This document shows positions 1-9,587 of a stretch of 64,000 nucleotides of DNA, in pieces. Origin of the DNA: Pseudomonadota bacterium. GTDB lineage: Bacteria; Pseudomonadota; Gammaproteobacteria; Burkholderiales; SG8-39. The stretch spans positions 19,429 to 83,428 of the forward strand of contig JAJZPQ010000012.1 of the NCBI GenBank assembly GCA_021811085.1, written 5' to 3'. Each line of letters begins with the position of its first letter. The stretch's first letter is position 1. A program made the position numbers and the translations under genes. The notes beneath the pieces are model-generated. The model was given only the letters and a program-made list of their open reading frames with translations, did no database searches and was not told where the DNA came from.

Positions 1-498
1 CGGCGGCAGCTGCTCGCCATCGATCAGTTTCATCAAAGTCTGCGTGCCGTCGCGGATGCCGCCGTAAAAATCGTCCGCGAGAAAATGCGGCGCGATCACC
101 TCGCGGATCACGCGCTTCGCCACGACGTCGGGTATCGCGCCCTCCAGCCCGTAGCCGACTTCGATGCGCAGCTTATGGTCGTTCTTGGCGACGATCAGGA
201 TCACGCCGTCGTCGGCCTTGGCGCGGCCGATTTTCCACTGCTCGGCGACGCGTATCGAATACTGCTCTATGGTTTCGGGCTGAGTGCTGGGCAGCATCAG
301 CACTGCGATCTGGCTGCCCTTCTTCTGCTCGAACGCACGCAGTTCGCCTTCGAGCGACGCCAGCTGCGCCGCGTTCAGCGTGCCGGTTAGGTCCGTGACG
401 CGCGCCTTGAGCGGCGGCACGGCGACTTCGTCGGCGGCGCCCGCGGCGGATGCGAGCACCAGCGCGAGTATGCCGAATAGGCGTATCAGCGCACGCAT
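1..498 (-). CDS. TPM-domain (YgcG-like) protein, partial at window edge
   Basis: Reverse translation MRALIRLFGILALVLASAAGAADEVAVPPLKARVTDLTGTLNAAQ...; adjacent to lemA, a classic pairing; runs off window start. Confidence 0.75.
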   Translation of the reverse strand, partial: MRALIRLFGILALVLASAAGAADEVAVPPLKARVTDLTGTLNAAQLASLEGELRAFEQKKGSQIAVLMLPSTQPETIEQYSIRVAEQWKIGRAKADDGVILIVAKNDHKLRIEVGYGLEGAIPDVVAKRVIREVIAPHFLADDFYGGIRDGTQTLMKLIDGEQLPP

Positions 499-523
499 CA
501 GGCCCCTGAACCCGGCTGTTTAC

Positions 524-1162
524 TCACTTAACCGGCGCCGGCAAGGCATTGCCCGGCGCTGGCGCCGTGGCCGGTTTGTCGAAACTCACCGTGGGCGGCG
601 CCGCGATGGCCTTCTCGTTCTCGACCGCGAAATTGGGCTTCACCTCGTAGCTGAACATCTTCGCCGTCAGATTGTTCGGGAAGGTGCGGATCAGCGTGTT
701 GTATTCCTGCACCGCTTTGATGTAGCGGTTGCGCGCCACCGCAATGCGGTTTTCCGTCCCCTCGAGCTGCGCCTGCAGATCGCGGAAATTCGCATCCGAT
801 TTCAGCTGCGGATAGTTTTCCGAAACCACCAGCAGCCGCGACAGCGCGCTGGACAAGCCGGCTTGCGCCTGCTGAAACTTCGCGAACGCCGCAGGATCGT
901 TGATGAGTTCGGGCGTGGCCTGGATGCTGCCCACGCGCGCGCGCGCTTCGGTCACCTGGACCAGGATCGTCTGTTCCTGCGCCGCAAATCCCTTCACGGT
1001 GTTCACCAGATTCGGCACCAGGTCGGCGCGCCGCTGATACTGGTTCAGCACCTCGGACCAGCTCGCCTTGATCTGCTCGTCACCGCGCTGCATGTCGTTG
1101 TAGCCGCAGCCGGAAAGGCTCAGGGTGATCGCCGCCAGCACGATGGCCATGATTCTGCGCAT
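524..1162 (-). CDS. lemA: LemA family protein
   Basis: MRRIMAIVLAAITLSLSGCGYNDMQRGDEQIKASWSEVLNQYQRRADLVPNLVNTVKG, LemA signature with lipobox. Confidence 0.92.
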   Translation of the reverse strand: MRRIMAIVLAAITLSLSGCGYNDMQRGDEQIKASWSEVLNQYQRRADLVPNLVNTVKGFAAQEQTILVQVTEARARVGSIQATPELINDPAAFAKFQQAQAGLSSALSRLLVVSENYPQLKSDANFRDLQAQLEGTENRIAVARNRYIKAVQEYNTLIRTFPNNLTAKMFSYEVKPNFAVENEKAIAAPPTVSFDKPATAPAPGNALPAPVK

Positions 1163-1236
1163 ATGAATTCTCCTCGTAAGTTGCTGCTGCTTAACTGGGG
1201 GCGCGCACGCGAATTTCAAGGCAGCGGCGCGCGGCT

Positions 1237-1974
1237 TCAGGCTTTCAGGTCCAGCTCCGCCATGGTGCGGCGGGCAAAACAAAGGTCTTCCCAGGCTTTC
1301 GCCTTGTCCGGCAGATTGCGCAGCAGGTAAGCCGGATGATAGGTGGCGATCAGCGGCACGCCCTGATAGCGGTGCACGCGGCCGCGCAGCGAGGCAATGC
1401 TCGCATCGGTGGCGAGCAGCGTCTGGCAGGCGAAACGCCCCATCGCCAGTATCAGCCTGGGCCGCAGCAATTCGACCTGGCGCAGCAGCAGCGGCGCGCA
1501 CTGCTCGACCTCCGCATGCTCGGGGTTGCGGTTTCCCGGCGGCCGGCACTTCAACACGTTGGCGATGTAGACGTTCTCGCCGCGCTTCAAGTCTATGCCC
1601 GCGAGCATGCCGTCGAGCAGTTTGCCCGCCTGACCTACGAACGGCTCGCCGCGCGCATCCTCTTCCGCGCCCGGCGCCTCTCCCACCAGCAGCCAGTGCG
1701 CGCGTTCGTCGCCGACGCCGAACACGGTCTGGGTGCAGGTCTTGCGCAGTGCGCAGGCCGTGCACGCGGCGACTTCCGCTTTGAGTTCGCTCCAGTCCAT
1801 GCGTGCGATGCGCCCGGCGCGGTCTTGCGCGGGCTCGGCCGCTCGCGCTGCGGCTGCAGTCGCGGCCGCGCGCGGCGGCTCCGCCTCCTGCGGCGCGGCC
1901 ACATTCCCGCTCCGAAGCCGCCACAGCGGCATCAGGCCCATCTCTTCCAGGAACAACTCGCGGCGCGAACTCAT
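1237..1974 (-). CDS. Uracil-DNA glycosylase (family 4/5-like)
   Basis: CTACALRKTCTQTVFGVGDERAHWLLVGEAPGAEEDARGEPFVGQAGKLLDGML. Confidence 0.9.
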   Translation of the reverse strand: MSSRRELFLEEMGLMPLWRLRSGNVAAPQEAEPPRAAATAAAARAAEPAQDRAGRIARMDWSELKAEVAACTACALRKTCTQTVFGVGDERAHWLLVGEAPGAEEDARGEPFVGQAGKLLDGMLAGIDLKRGENVYIANVLKCRPPGNRNPEHAEVEQCAPLLLRQVELLRPRLILAMGRFACQTLLATDASIASLRGRVHRYQGVPLIATYHPAYLLRNLPDKAKAWEDLCFARRTMAELDLKA

Positions 1975-2432
1975 AGCGGCAGGCTGTAGATCAGCGCGTC
2001 CTCGCGCCCGGTTTGCGCGGGGTAGTAATCGCGCCTGCGGCCTATCAGTTGAAATCCATGACGCTCGTACAGCCGCAGCGCGGCGGTATTGGACGGCCGC
2101 ACCTCCAAAAATATCAGCCGCGCGCCGCGCTTCTGCGCGGCGGCGCACACCTGCTGCAGCAAGGATTTGCCGTAGCCCCGCCTGTGGCAGGCGCCGGCGA
2201 TCGACAGGTTGAGCAAATGCGCCTCATCGGCTGCCTGCATCAGCACCGCATAGCCGATCAATTCGCCGTCGCGCAGATAAATCCAGCAGGCGTAATGCGC
2301 GGCGAGCGAGTCGCGGAAATTGCCCAGCGTCCAGGGAAATGCGTAAATCGCGTTTTCGATCGCCAGCACTGCCGGCAGGTCGGCCTCGGTCATCGGTCGA
2401 AGTTCGAGTGCCGGCTTGAGCACGGCGCTCAT
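1971..2432 (-). CDS. rimI: Ribosomal protein S18-alanine N-acetyltransferase
   Basis: GNAT fold protein, 4-nt overlaps with tsaB and UDG genes. Confidence 0.88.
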   Translation of the reverse strand: MSAVLKPALELRPMTEADLPAVLAIENAIYAFPWTLGNFRDSLAAHYACWIYLRDGELIGYAVLMQAADEAHLLNLSIAGACHRRGYGKSLLQQVCAAAQKRGARLIFLEVRPSNTAALRLYERHGFQLIGRRRDYYPAQTGREDALIYSLPL

Positions 2433-3100
2433 CGCTCGCTCGCCTTCAGCGCCACTTTGTCGCGCACATACAGCGGCACCGCCGCCGCCGCGTCCACGCC
2501 CTGCCCCGCTGCGAACACCGCGCGCGCGAGGCGCAGCATCGCGCTCGCATTCGGCACGGCCTCGGCATCGGTATGCTTGATCGAAGTCTCATAGCAGCGC
2601 GCCAGCGCCGCTCCGTGCACGCGGAACCCGCTGCCGCAGGCGAACCAGCCGCTGCCCTCGACTTCAGGCACGGCATCGGGCCGGTACAGTCCGGGTGCAT
2701 GCATTTCGATCCAGTTGCCGCCGCTCTTGCAATAGACCCCATGGTACACCTCGCCCATGCGCGCATCGAGGCAGGCGATCACCTTGTCGGCGCCGCAATT
2801 TTCCGCCAGCGCGAGCAGCGTGCCGATGCCGGCTACCGGCAGATTGCGCGCGAGCGCCAGACCTTGCGCGAGGCCGCAGGCAATGCGCAGTCCGGTAAAC
2901 GATCCGGGCCCGGCGCCGTAGGCGATGCCCCCGATCGCGCCCATGTCCAGTTGCGCTTCCTGCAGCAGTTCGCGCAATGCCGGCAAAGCGAGTTCGGAGT
3001 GCCTTTGTCCGGCATGAAAGCTGCGCTCGAACAGATGCGCGCCGCGCGCGACGGCGAGCGAACAGTATTCGGTGGACGTTTCCAGTGCGACGAGATTCAC
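2429..3100 (-). CDS. tsaB: tRNA t6A biosynthesis protein TsaB
   Basis: MNLVALETSTEYCSLAV...GIAYGAGPGSFTGLRIACGLAQGLA. Confidence 0.92.
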   Translation of the reverse strand: MNLVALETSTEYCSLAVARGAHLFERSFHAGQRHSELALPALRELLQEAQLDMGAIGGIAYGAGPGSFTGLRIACGLAQGLALARNLPVAGIGTLLALAENCGADKVIACLDARMGEVYHGVYCKSGGNWIEMHAPGLYRPDAVPEVEGSGWFACGSGFRVHGAALARCYETSIKHTDAEAVPNASAMLRLARAVFAAGQGVDAAAAVPLYVRDKVALKASER

Positions 3101-3229
3101 GGCAGAGGGCGCAACTCAATGGCGCATTTTAGCGTATCCGCGACGAGGGTCTATTGGTCCTTGACACTGCGCTGCACGGCGCCCAAGATGCGCCGAAACA
3201 ATAAAACTATAACTATCAACGAGGACAAT

Positions 3230-4201
3230 ATGAAACGATACGCATGCATGCTATTGCTGGCGCTGCTCGCCGGCCCCGCGCCGGCCGAGGACGCCTACCC
3301 CAACCGGCATATCACCATGATCGTGCCTTTTCCACCGGGCGGCATCGCCGACCTGACCGGCCGGCCGACCGCGTTCGCGATGGAAAAAGCGCTGAAGCAG
3401 CGCATCATCATCGAAAACAAATCCGGTGCGGGCGGCGCAATCGGCATGGCCTACCTGGCCAATGCCAAACCCGACGGCTACACCATCATGATGGCGTTGT
3501 CCTCGATCTCGATCCTGCCCGAGGCGGAAAAGCTGTTCGAGCGCAAGCCGCCCTACCAGATGAACCAGTTCGCGCCGATCGCGCTGATCTCGGCCGATCC
3601 GACCGTGCTCGTGGTGCGCGCCGACAGCCCGTGGAAAAGCGTGAAGGATCTGGTCGAGGATGCGAAAAAGCGCCCCGGCAAAATCACGTTCAGTTCATCC
3701 GGCATCTACGGCACGCTGCACATGGCCATGGAAATGTTCGCCCAGTCTGCGGGCGTACAACTCTGGCACGTGCCCTATACCGGCGGCGGACCGGCCATGA
3801 ACGCGCTGGTCGGCGGCCACGTGGACGCGCTCGCTTCGGGTCCGGCCGCGGTCATCGGCCAGATCAAGGGCGGCAAGCTGCGCGCGCTGGCCACCTGGGG
3901 CGACAAGCGCCTCGCTTCGCTGCCGGAAGTGCCCACCTTGAAGGAACTCGGCTACGACACCGAGTTCTACATCTGGTCGGGCCTGTTCGCTCCGGCGGGC
4001 ACGCCCGCGCCCGTGCTGGCGAAGCTGCGCGAAGCGGCGAAGAAGGCAGTGGACGATCCGGAATTCAAGGCGGTCATGGCCAAGATCGAGACGCCGATCT
4101 ACTATCTGGATGCGCCCGAGTTCCAGAAATTCTGGGATAAGGATGCGGCCATGCTCGCCGCCGCGGTCAAGCGCGTAGGCAAGGTCGAAGAAAAGAAATA
4201 G
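3230..4201 (+). CDS. Bug/TTT family tripartite tricarboxylate transporter substrate-binding protein
   Basis: Signal peptide then YPNRHITMIVPFPPGGIADLTGRPTAFAMEKALKQRIIIENKSGAGG. Confidence 0.92.
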   Translation: MKRYACMLLLALLAGPAPAEDAYPNRHITMIVPFPPGGIADLTGRPTAFAMEKALKQRIIIENKSGAGGAIGMAYLANAKPDGYTIMMALSSISILPEAEKLFERKPPYQMNQFAPIALISADPTVLVVRADSPWKSVKDLVEDAKKRPGKITFSSSGIYGTLHMAMEMFAQSAGVQLWHVPYTGGGPAMNALVGGHVDALASGPAAVIGQIKGGKLRALATWGDKRLASLPEVPTLKELGYDTEFYIWSGLFAPAGTPAPVLAKLREAAKKAVDDPEFKAVMAKIETPIYYLDAPEFQKFWDKDAAMLAAAVKRVGKVEEKK

Positions 4202-4224
4202 GCGCGCGGAAGGATTTGAGGAAG

Positions 4225-4253
4225 CGGGGTGGAACTGCGACAGTCCCACCCCG
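4225..4253. terminator. Strong hairpin between convergent genes, candidate bidirectional terminator
   Basis: CGGGGTGG-a-ACTG-cga-CAGT-c-CCACCCCG. Confidence 0.5.
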
Positions 4254-4277
4254 TCCTCGGCCCCTCCTCCCCCAGAT

Positions 4278-5078
4278 CTATAACTTCGGTTCTACGTCCA
4301 GGCGCACCGCTATGCCTTCCAGGCCCGGCCCGGCGACCGGATAGCGCTGCATTACCAGCGGGTCGTGCCCGGGGACGATCCAGCGCGGATCGTCGGCGAG
4401 CTCGCGCAGCCGGCGATAGCCCTCCACCATGGCGCCGACATTGTGCACGATCGGAAACGGCCGCACCTGCTCCATGTTGGCGTAGAGGTGGGTCGCATCC
4501 GAGGCAAGCACGATCCAGCCGATGCGCGTATGCACGCGCACCGACTGTATGCCCATGGTGTGGCCTCCGATGTGGTGCAGCGATAGCCCGGGTGCGAGCT
4601 CGGCATCGCCGTCGTAGAACTGCACCCTGCCTTTGTACACTTCGCGCACCATGCCCACCACCTCTTCCACTTCGTACGCGTGCGAAAAGATCGGCTGCGC
4701 CATGTGCCGCCCGGTCGCGTACTGCATCTCCTTGTCCTGCAGATGAAAGCGCGCCTTCGGAAACAAGGCGAAATTGCCGACGTGATCGTAGTGCAAATGG
4801 GTGATCACGACATCGCGCACTTCGGCCGCGTTCACGCCCAGGCGCTTCAAGCCGAGGTCGGGCGCCAGCAGCATCCTGCGCCCGCGGCGCTCGGCCGCAT
4901 GCAGCTCGAAACCGGTATCGACGACGAAGCTGCGTGAGGGGCTGCGCACGAGCCAGACGAAATAATCGAGCGGGCTGCCTTCCTCGTGCGGGTCGCCGCC
5001 GAGGAAATTGTCGGAGGCTTTGCGCGCCAGCGTCGCATAGCGGATGGCATAGACTTCGTAGTCGTCAGGCGCGTGCAT
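4278..5078 (-). CDS. MBL-fold metallohydrolase (AHL lactonase-like)
   Basis: VVITHLHYDHVGNFALFPKARFHLQDKEMQYA (HXHXDH motif). Confidence 0.85.
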   Translation of the reverse strand: MHAPDDYEVYAIRYATLARKASDNFLGGDPHEEGSPLDYFVWLVRSPSRSFVVDTGFELHAAERRGRRMLLAPDLGLKRLGVNAAEVRDVVITHLHYDHVGNFALFPKARFHLQDKEMQYATGRHMAQPIFSHAYEVEEVVGMVREVYKGRVQFYDGDAELAPGLSLHHIGGHTMGIQSVRVHTRIGWIVLASDATHLYANMEQVRPFPIVHNVGAMVEGYRRLRELADDPRWIVPGHDPLVMQRYPVAGPGLEGIAVRLDVEPKL

Positions 5079-5300
5079 CGACTTCTCCCCGGATTTTCTG
5101 CTCGCGCGCAAGTGTGCAAGCTGGCGCGCGCCGCGTCAAGCCGTGCGCAGCGGGGGTGCGCAGCGGGGGCAGCACCACGGTTCGAAATCCGCAAAACCAG
5201 GCGCGATAAAGTTAAAATCGAGCCAGGCCAGCTGCCACGGCCCGTTCCGATCGCAGCCGGCATGCCCGCTCCGCGCTCCAACATTTATTGAAAGGCAATC

Positions 5301-6359
5301 ATGAAAAAGCACAGCATCGCCGTCATCGCCGGTGACGGCATCGGCAAGGAAGTCATGCCCGAGGGCGTGCGCGCGCTCGACGCCGCGGCGCGCAAGTTCG
5401 GCCTTGCGCTCGCCTTCGATCATTTCGACTGGAGCTGCGACAACTACGACAAGCACGGCTGGTGGATGCCGCCCGACTGGAAAGACAGGATCGGCGGCCA
5501 CGACTGCATTTTCTTCGGCGCCACCGGCTGGCCGGCGAAGGTGCTCGATCACGTCTCGCTGTGGGATTCGCTGATCAAGTTCCGGCGCGAATTCGACCAG
5601 TACGTCAACCTGCGCCCGGTGCGGCTGATGCCCGGCGTGAGCTGCCCGCTCGCCGGACGCAAGGTCGGCGACATCGATTACTACGTGGTGCGCGAGAACA
5701 CCGAGGGCGAATACTCCTCCATGGGCGGGCGCCTGTTCGAAGGCACCGAGCGCGAGATGGCGCAGCAGGTATCGACGTTCACGCGCAAAGGCGTGGACCG
5801 CATCATGAAATTCGCGTTCGAGCTCGCAATGACGCGGCCGCGCAAGGAAATCACCTCCGCCACCAAATCGAACGGCATCTCCATCACCATGCCTTACTGG
5901 GACGAGCGCTTCGCCGCGATGGCGAAGAACTATCCGAAGCTGAAAACCAGCCAATACCACATCGACGGCCTCACGATCCAGATGGTGCTCAATCCGCAGC
6001 GCTTCAGCGTGATCGTCGGCTCCAACCTGTTCGGCGACATCCTGTCCGACCTGGGTCCTGCGACCGCAGGCACGATCGGCATCGCGCCCTCGGGCAACAT
6101 CAACCCGGAGCGCAAGTTTCCGTCGCTGTTCGAGCCGGTGCACGGCTCCGCGCCCGACATCTATGGCAAGAAAATCGCCAACCCCATCGGCCAGATCTGG
6201 TCGGGCGCGATGATGCTCGAGCACTTGGGCCACGCCGATGCCGGCGCCGCGATCCTGCGCGCGATCGAAAAGGTGCTGTTGGACGGGCCGCGCACGCCGG
6301 ACCTGGGCGGCAAGGCCAGCACCGAAGACGTGGGCAAAGCCGTTGCTGCGGCGATCTGA
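5301..6359 (+). CDS. Isocitrate/isopropylmalate dehydrogenase family protein, tartrate dehydrogenase-like
   Basis: MKKHSIAVIAGDGIGKEVMPEGVRAL...VRENTEGEYSSMGGR...LSDLGPATAGTIGIAPSGNINPER. Confidence 0.85.
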   Translation: MKKHSIAVIAGDGIGKEVMPEGVRALDAAARKFGLALAFDHFDWSCDNYDKHGWWMPPDWKDRIGGHDCIFFGATGWPAKVLDHVSLWDSLIKFRREFDQYVNLRPVRLMPGVSCPLAGRKVGDIDYYVVRENTEGEYSSMGGRLFEGTEREMAQQVSTFTRKGVDRIMKFAFELAMTRPRKEITSATKSNGISITMPYWDERFAAMAKNYPKLKTSQYHIDGLTIQMVLNPQRFSVIVGSNLFGDILSDLGPATAGTIGIAPSGNINPERKFPSLFEPVHGSAPDIYGKKIANPIGQIWSGAMMLEHLGHADAGAAILRAIEKVLLDGPRTPDLGGKASTEDVGKAVAAAI

Positions 6360-6361
6360 TC

Positions 6362-7420
6362 ATGCGCACCTACAAGATAGCGGCCATCCCCGGCGATGGC
6401 ATCGGCAAGGAAGTCATCGCCGAAGGCGTCAAGGTCCTCAACGTCCTCGCGCGCCAGTCGAAGCGCTTCAGGTTCAGCTTCAAGCAATTCCCCTGGAGCA
6501 GCGACTATTACCTCAAGCACGGCTACTACATCCCGCCCGGCGGCCTGGAGGAGCTGAAAAAATACGATGCGATTTTCTTCGGCGCCGTCGGCAGCCCCAA
6601 GGTGCCTGACCACGTGTCGCTGTGGGGTCTGCGCCTGCCGATCTGCCAGGGCTTCGACCAGTACGCCAACGTGCGTCCGGCGCGCGTGCTGCCCGGCGTG
6701 CCCAGTCCGCTCAAGCACGCCGAGGACATCGACTGGGTGATCATCCGCGAGAACACCGAGGGCGAATATTCTGGCTCGGGCGGGCGCGTGCATCGCGGCC
6801 TGCCCGAGGAAATCGCCACCGAGACCTCGGTGTTCACGCGCACCGGGGTGGAACGCATTCACCGCTTCGCGTTCGAGCTCGCGGCCAAGCGTCCGCGCCG
6901 GCATCTGACGCTGGTGACCAAGTCCAATGCGCAGCGCCACGGCATGGTGCTGTGGGACGAAATATTCTACGAAGTGGCCAAGGAATATCCGCGCGTGAAG
7001 ACGCAACGCATCCTGGTCGATGCCGTGACCACGGTGATGACGCTCAAGCCGCAGACGCTGGACGTGATCGTCGCCACCAACCTGCACGCCGACATCCTGT
7101 CCGACCTAGCCGCCGCGCTTTCGGGCAGCCTGGGCATCGCCCCCACCGCCAACCTGAACCCCGAGCGCAAGTTCCCGTCGATGTTCGAACCGATCCACGG
7201 CTCGGCCTTCGACATCACCGGCAAAGGCATCGCCAACCCGATCGCCACGTTCTGGACCGCCGCGATGATGCTGGAGCATTTGGGCGAAGTACACGCTGCC
7301 GCGCGCCTGATGCGCGCGATCGCGGCGGTCACGGCCAAGCGGGTGTTTACGCCGGACCTCGGCGGCCGCGCGCGCACCGCCGACGTGACCCAGGCGGTGT
7401 GCAAATTTCTGCGACAATAG
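6362..7420 (+). CDS. Isocitrate/isopropylmalate dehydrogenase family protein, tartrate dehydrogenase-like (tandem paralogue)
   Basis: MRTYKIAAIPGDGIGKEVIAEGVKVLN...DHVSLWGLRLPICQGFDQYANVRPARVLPGVPSPL; begins directly after the preceding paralogue. Confidence 0.85.
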   Translation: MRTYKIAAIPGDGIGKEVIAEGVKVLNVLARQSKRFRFSFKQFPWSSDYYLKHGYYIPPGGLEELKKYDAIFFGAVGSPKVPDHVSLWGLRLPICQGFDQYANVRPARVLPGVPSPLKHAEDIDWVIIRENTEGEYSGSGGRVHRGLPEEIATETSVFTRTGVERIHRFAFELAAKRPRRHLTLVTKSNAQRHGMVLWDEIFYEVAKEYPRVKTQRILVDAVTTVMTLKPQTLDVIVATNLHADILSDLAAALSGSLGIAPTANLNPERKFPSMFEPIHGSAFDITGKGIANPIATFWTAAMMLEHLGEVHAAARLMRAIAAVTAKRVFTPDLGGRARTADVTQAVCKFLRQ

Positions 7421-7451
7421 CCGGACCGGCGAAGCCGAAGGAGCCGCGACA

Positions 7452-7901
7452 ATGGATCTCAAGACGCCGAATCCGCTGCAGTCCGAACACCAGGAACTGC
7501 TGGTGGAACTCAAGCAGGCATTCAAGCTGGAGGGCAAGACCGGCAAAGCCACGCGGCTCGCGGCGCGGCTGCTCGATAGCCATTTCGCCAAAGAAAACGA
7601 ATTTGTGCTGCCCCCTCTGGGCCTGCTGCCCGCGCTGGCGCAGGGCACGATAGAGCCGGAAATGGCCGCCGCGATCAACATGGCGGCCAGGCTGCACGAT
7701 GAGTTGCCCAATCTGCGCGCCGAACAGCGCACTATCTTCGCCGCACTCGAAGAACTCATGGCCGCAGCCGAAGGCGAAGGCCACGCCGAACTGGTCGGGC
7801 TGGCCGAAAAATTGATGCTGAACGAAGAAATCAAGCAGCAGGTGTCCTACCCGACCGCGATCCTGATCGGCAAATACCTGCAGCTGAAGCTCAAACCCTG
7901 A
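7452..7901 (+). CDS. Hemerythrin-like domain protein
   Basis: LQSEHQELLVEL...HFAKENEFVLPPLGLL, HXXHE/HXXXE-type pattern. Confidence 0.65.
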   Translation: MDLKTPNPLQSEHQELLVELKQAFKLEGKTGKATRLAARLLDSHFAKENEFVLPPLGLLPALAQGTIEPEMAAAINMAARLHDELPNLRAEQRTIFAALEELMAAAEGEGHAELVGLAEKLMLNEEIKQQVSYPTAILIGKYLQLKLKP

Positions 7902-7914
7902 CGGAGGAGAAAAC

Positions 7915-9408
7915 GTGAACATCGCCAGCCACGTCGAGCGCATCGCGCGCACCGAGCCGGAGCGCCAAGCCATCGTTTTCGAGGGCAGGCACATCAGCTA
8001 CGGCGCGCTCGATGCCTGCGCCTGCGCCCTGGCCCATGCGCTCAGGGCCAACGGCGTGCAGCGCGGCGACCGCGTCGCGCTCTACCTGCCCAACATCCCG
8101 GCGTTCATGCTCGCCTATCTCGCCGGAGAGAAACTCGGCGCGATCGTGGTCTCGGTCAATTCGATCTTCAAATCCGAGGAGGTCAAGTACCTGCTCAACG
8201 ACTCCGGCTCCAAGGTCGTGTTTACCACGGCCGAACTCCTGCCCAACGTGCCGCGCCGCGAATGCCCCGCGCTGCAGAAGATCGTGATCTGCGAGGGCCA
8301 GGCGGCCCACGAAATCGTGCTCGGAGACTGGCTCGCTGCCGGTTCGCCTGCGTTCAAGACCGAGAACATGGCTGCGGACGACCCGGCGGTGCTGCTGTAT
8401 TCCTCGGGCACCACCGGTTTTCCCAAGGGCGTGACGCTCACCCACAACAACATCATCACCAACACCCGCGCCGCGGTGCACTGCTCCGGCCACGGCAGCA
8501 AGGACCGGCTGGCGATTTTCCTGCCGCTGTTCCACGTGTTCGCGCAGAACTACATCATGAACGCCGGCTTCGTCGCCGGCGCGACGCTGGTGCTGTTCCG
8601 CCGCTTCGTGCCTGACGTGGTGCTGGCCGAAATCGAGCGCCAGCGCGTCACCATGTTCTTCGGCGTACCCACGATCTACATCGCGCTGCTCGGCGCCAAC
8701 GTGCCCAAGGAGAAGCTCGCCTCGGTGCGCTACTTCTTTTCCGCGGCCGCGACCATGCCGCAGGAGATATCGCGGCGCTGGACCGAGACCTACGGTCACC
8801 CCGTGTACGAAGGTTACGGCCTCACCGAATGCTCGCCCTGCGCCGCCTACAACCACGTGTCCAAGCACAAGTTCGGCAGCGTCGGCACCGCGATCGAGGA
8901 TTTCGAAGTGAAGATCTTCGACGAGAACGACCGCGAAGTGCCGCGCGGCACCTGGGGCGAGATCGTGATGCGCGGCCCCGGCGTGATGAAGGAATACTGG
9001 GGCAAGCCCGCGGACACGGCACAGGCGCTGCGCGGCGGCTGGCTGCATTCGGGCGACATCGGCAGGATGGACGAGGAAGGCTATGTGTTCATCGTCGACC
9101 GCGTGAAGGACATGATCAACGTGTCCGGCTTCAAGGTGTGGCCGGCAGAGGTGGAGCATTACCTGTACCAGATTCCCGAGATCAGGGAAGTCGCGGTCTA
9201 CGGCCTGCCCGACGAGCTCAAGGGCGAGAGCGTGTGCGCCGCAGTGGTGCTCAAGGACGGCGCGCAGCTGCGCCCGGAAGACGTGATCGACTGGTGCAAG
9301 GAAAAGCTCGCCGCCTACAAGACCCCGGCGCGCGTCGACATCGTCAAGGAACTGCCCAAGAGCGCGACCGGCAAGATCCTGAAGCGCATGCTGCGCCAGC
9401 AAGCCTAG
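7915..9408 (+). CDS. Long-chain acyl-CoA synthetase / AMP-dependent ligase
   Basis: LLYSSGTTGFPKGVTLTHNN, YGLTECSP, GWLHSGDIGRMDEEGYVFIVDRVKDMI, PKSATGKILKRMLR. Confidence 0.92.
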   Translation: MNIASHVERIARTEPERQAIVFEGRHISYGALDACACALAHALRANGVQRGDRVALYLPNIPAFMLAYLAGEKLGAIVVSVNSIFKSEEVKYLLNDSGSKVVFTTAELLPNVPRRECPALQKIVICEGQAAHEIVLGDWLAAGSPAFKTENMAADDPAVLLYSSGTTGFPKGVTLTHNNIITNTRAAVHCSGHGSKDRLAIFLPLFHVFAQNYIMNAGFVAGATLVLFRRFVPDVVLAEIERQRVTMFFGVPTIYIALLGANVPKEKLASVRYFFSAAATMPQEISRRWTETYGHPVYEGYGLTECSPCAAYNHVSKHKFGSVGTAIEDFEVKIFDENDREVPRGTWGEIVMRGPGVMKEYWGKPADTAQALRGGWLHSGDIGRMDEEGYVFIVDRVKDMINVSGFKVWPAEVEHYLYQIPEIREVAVYGLPDELKGESVCAAVVLKDGAQLRPEDVIDWCKEKLAAYKTPARVDIVKELPKSATGKILKRMLRQQA

Positions 9409-9466
9409 TCAACTTGCCGCGCTGCGGCCCTGCCCTGCCGCTACCGCGCGGTCAGCCGAACCGCGT

Positions 9467-9568
9467 CTACTCCTTGTCGCGCGCGTCCTGATCCTCGAAC
9501 CAAAGCGCGTTCAGGATCGCCAGCAGCACGGCGAAGCCCAGACCCAGTACCCAGGTGAAATACCACAT
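9467..9568 (-). CDS. cydX: Cytochrome bd oxidase small subunit CydX (33 aa)
   Basis: Manual translation MWYFTWVLGLGFAVLLAILNALWFEDQDARDKE* directly downstream of cydB; too short for the ORF track. Confidence 0.9.
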   Translation of the reverse strand: MWYFTWVLGLGFAVLLAILNALWFEDQDARDKE

Positions 9569-9587
9569 GCTTGCCTCCGTATCCGCT

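Noticed and set aside
5462-7420. 652-aa plus-strand ORF as a single fusion protein
   Set aside because: The first 300 residues are an out-of-frame reading of the upstream dehydrogenase; the real gene starts at ATG 6362.
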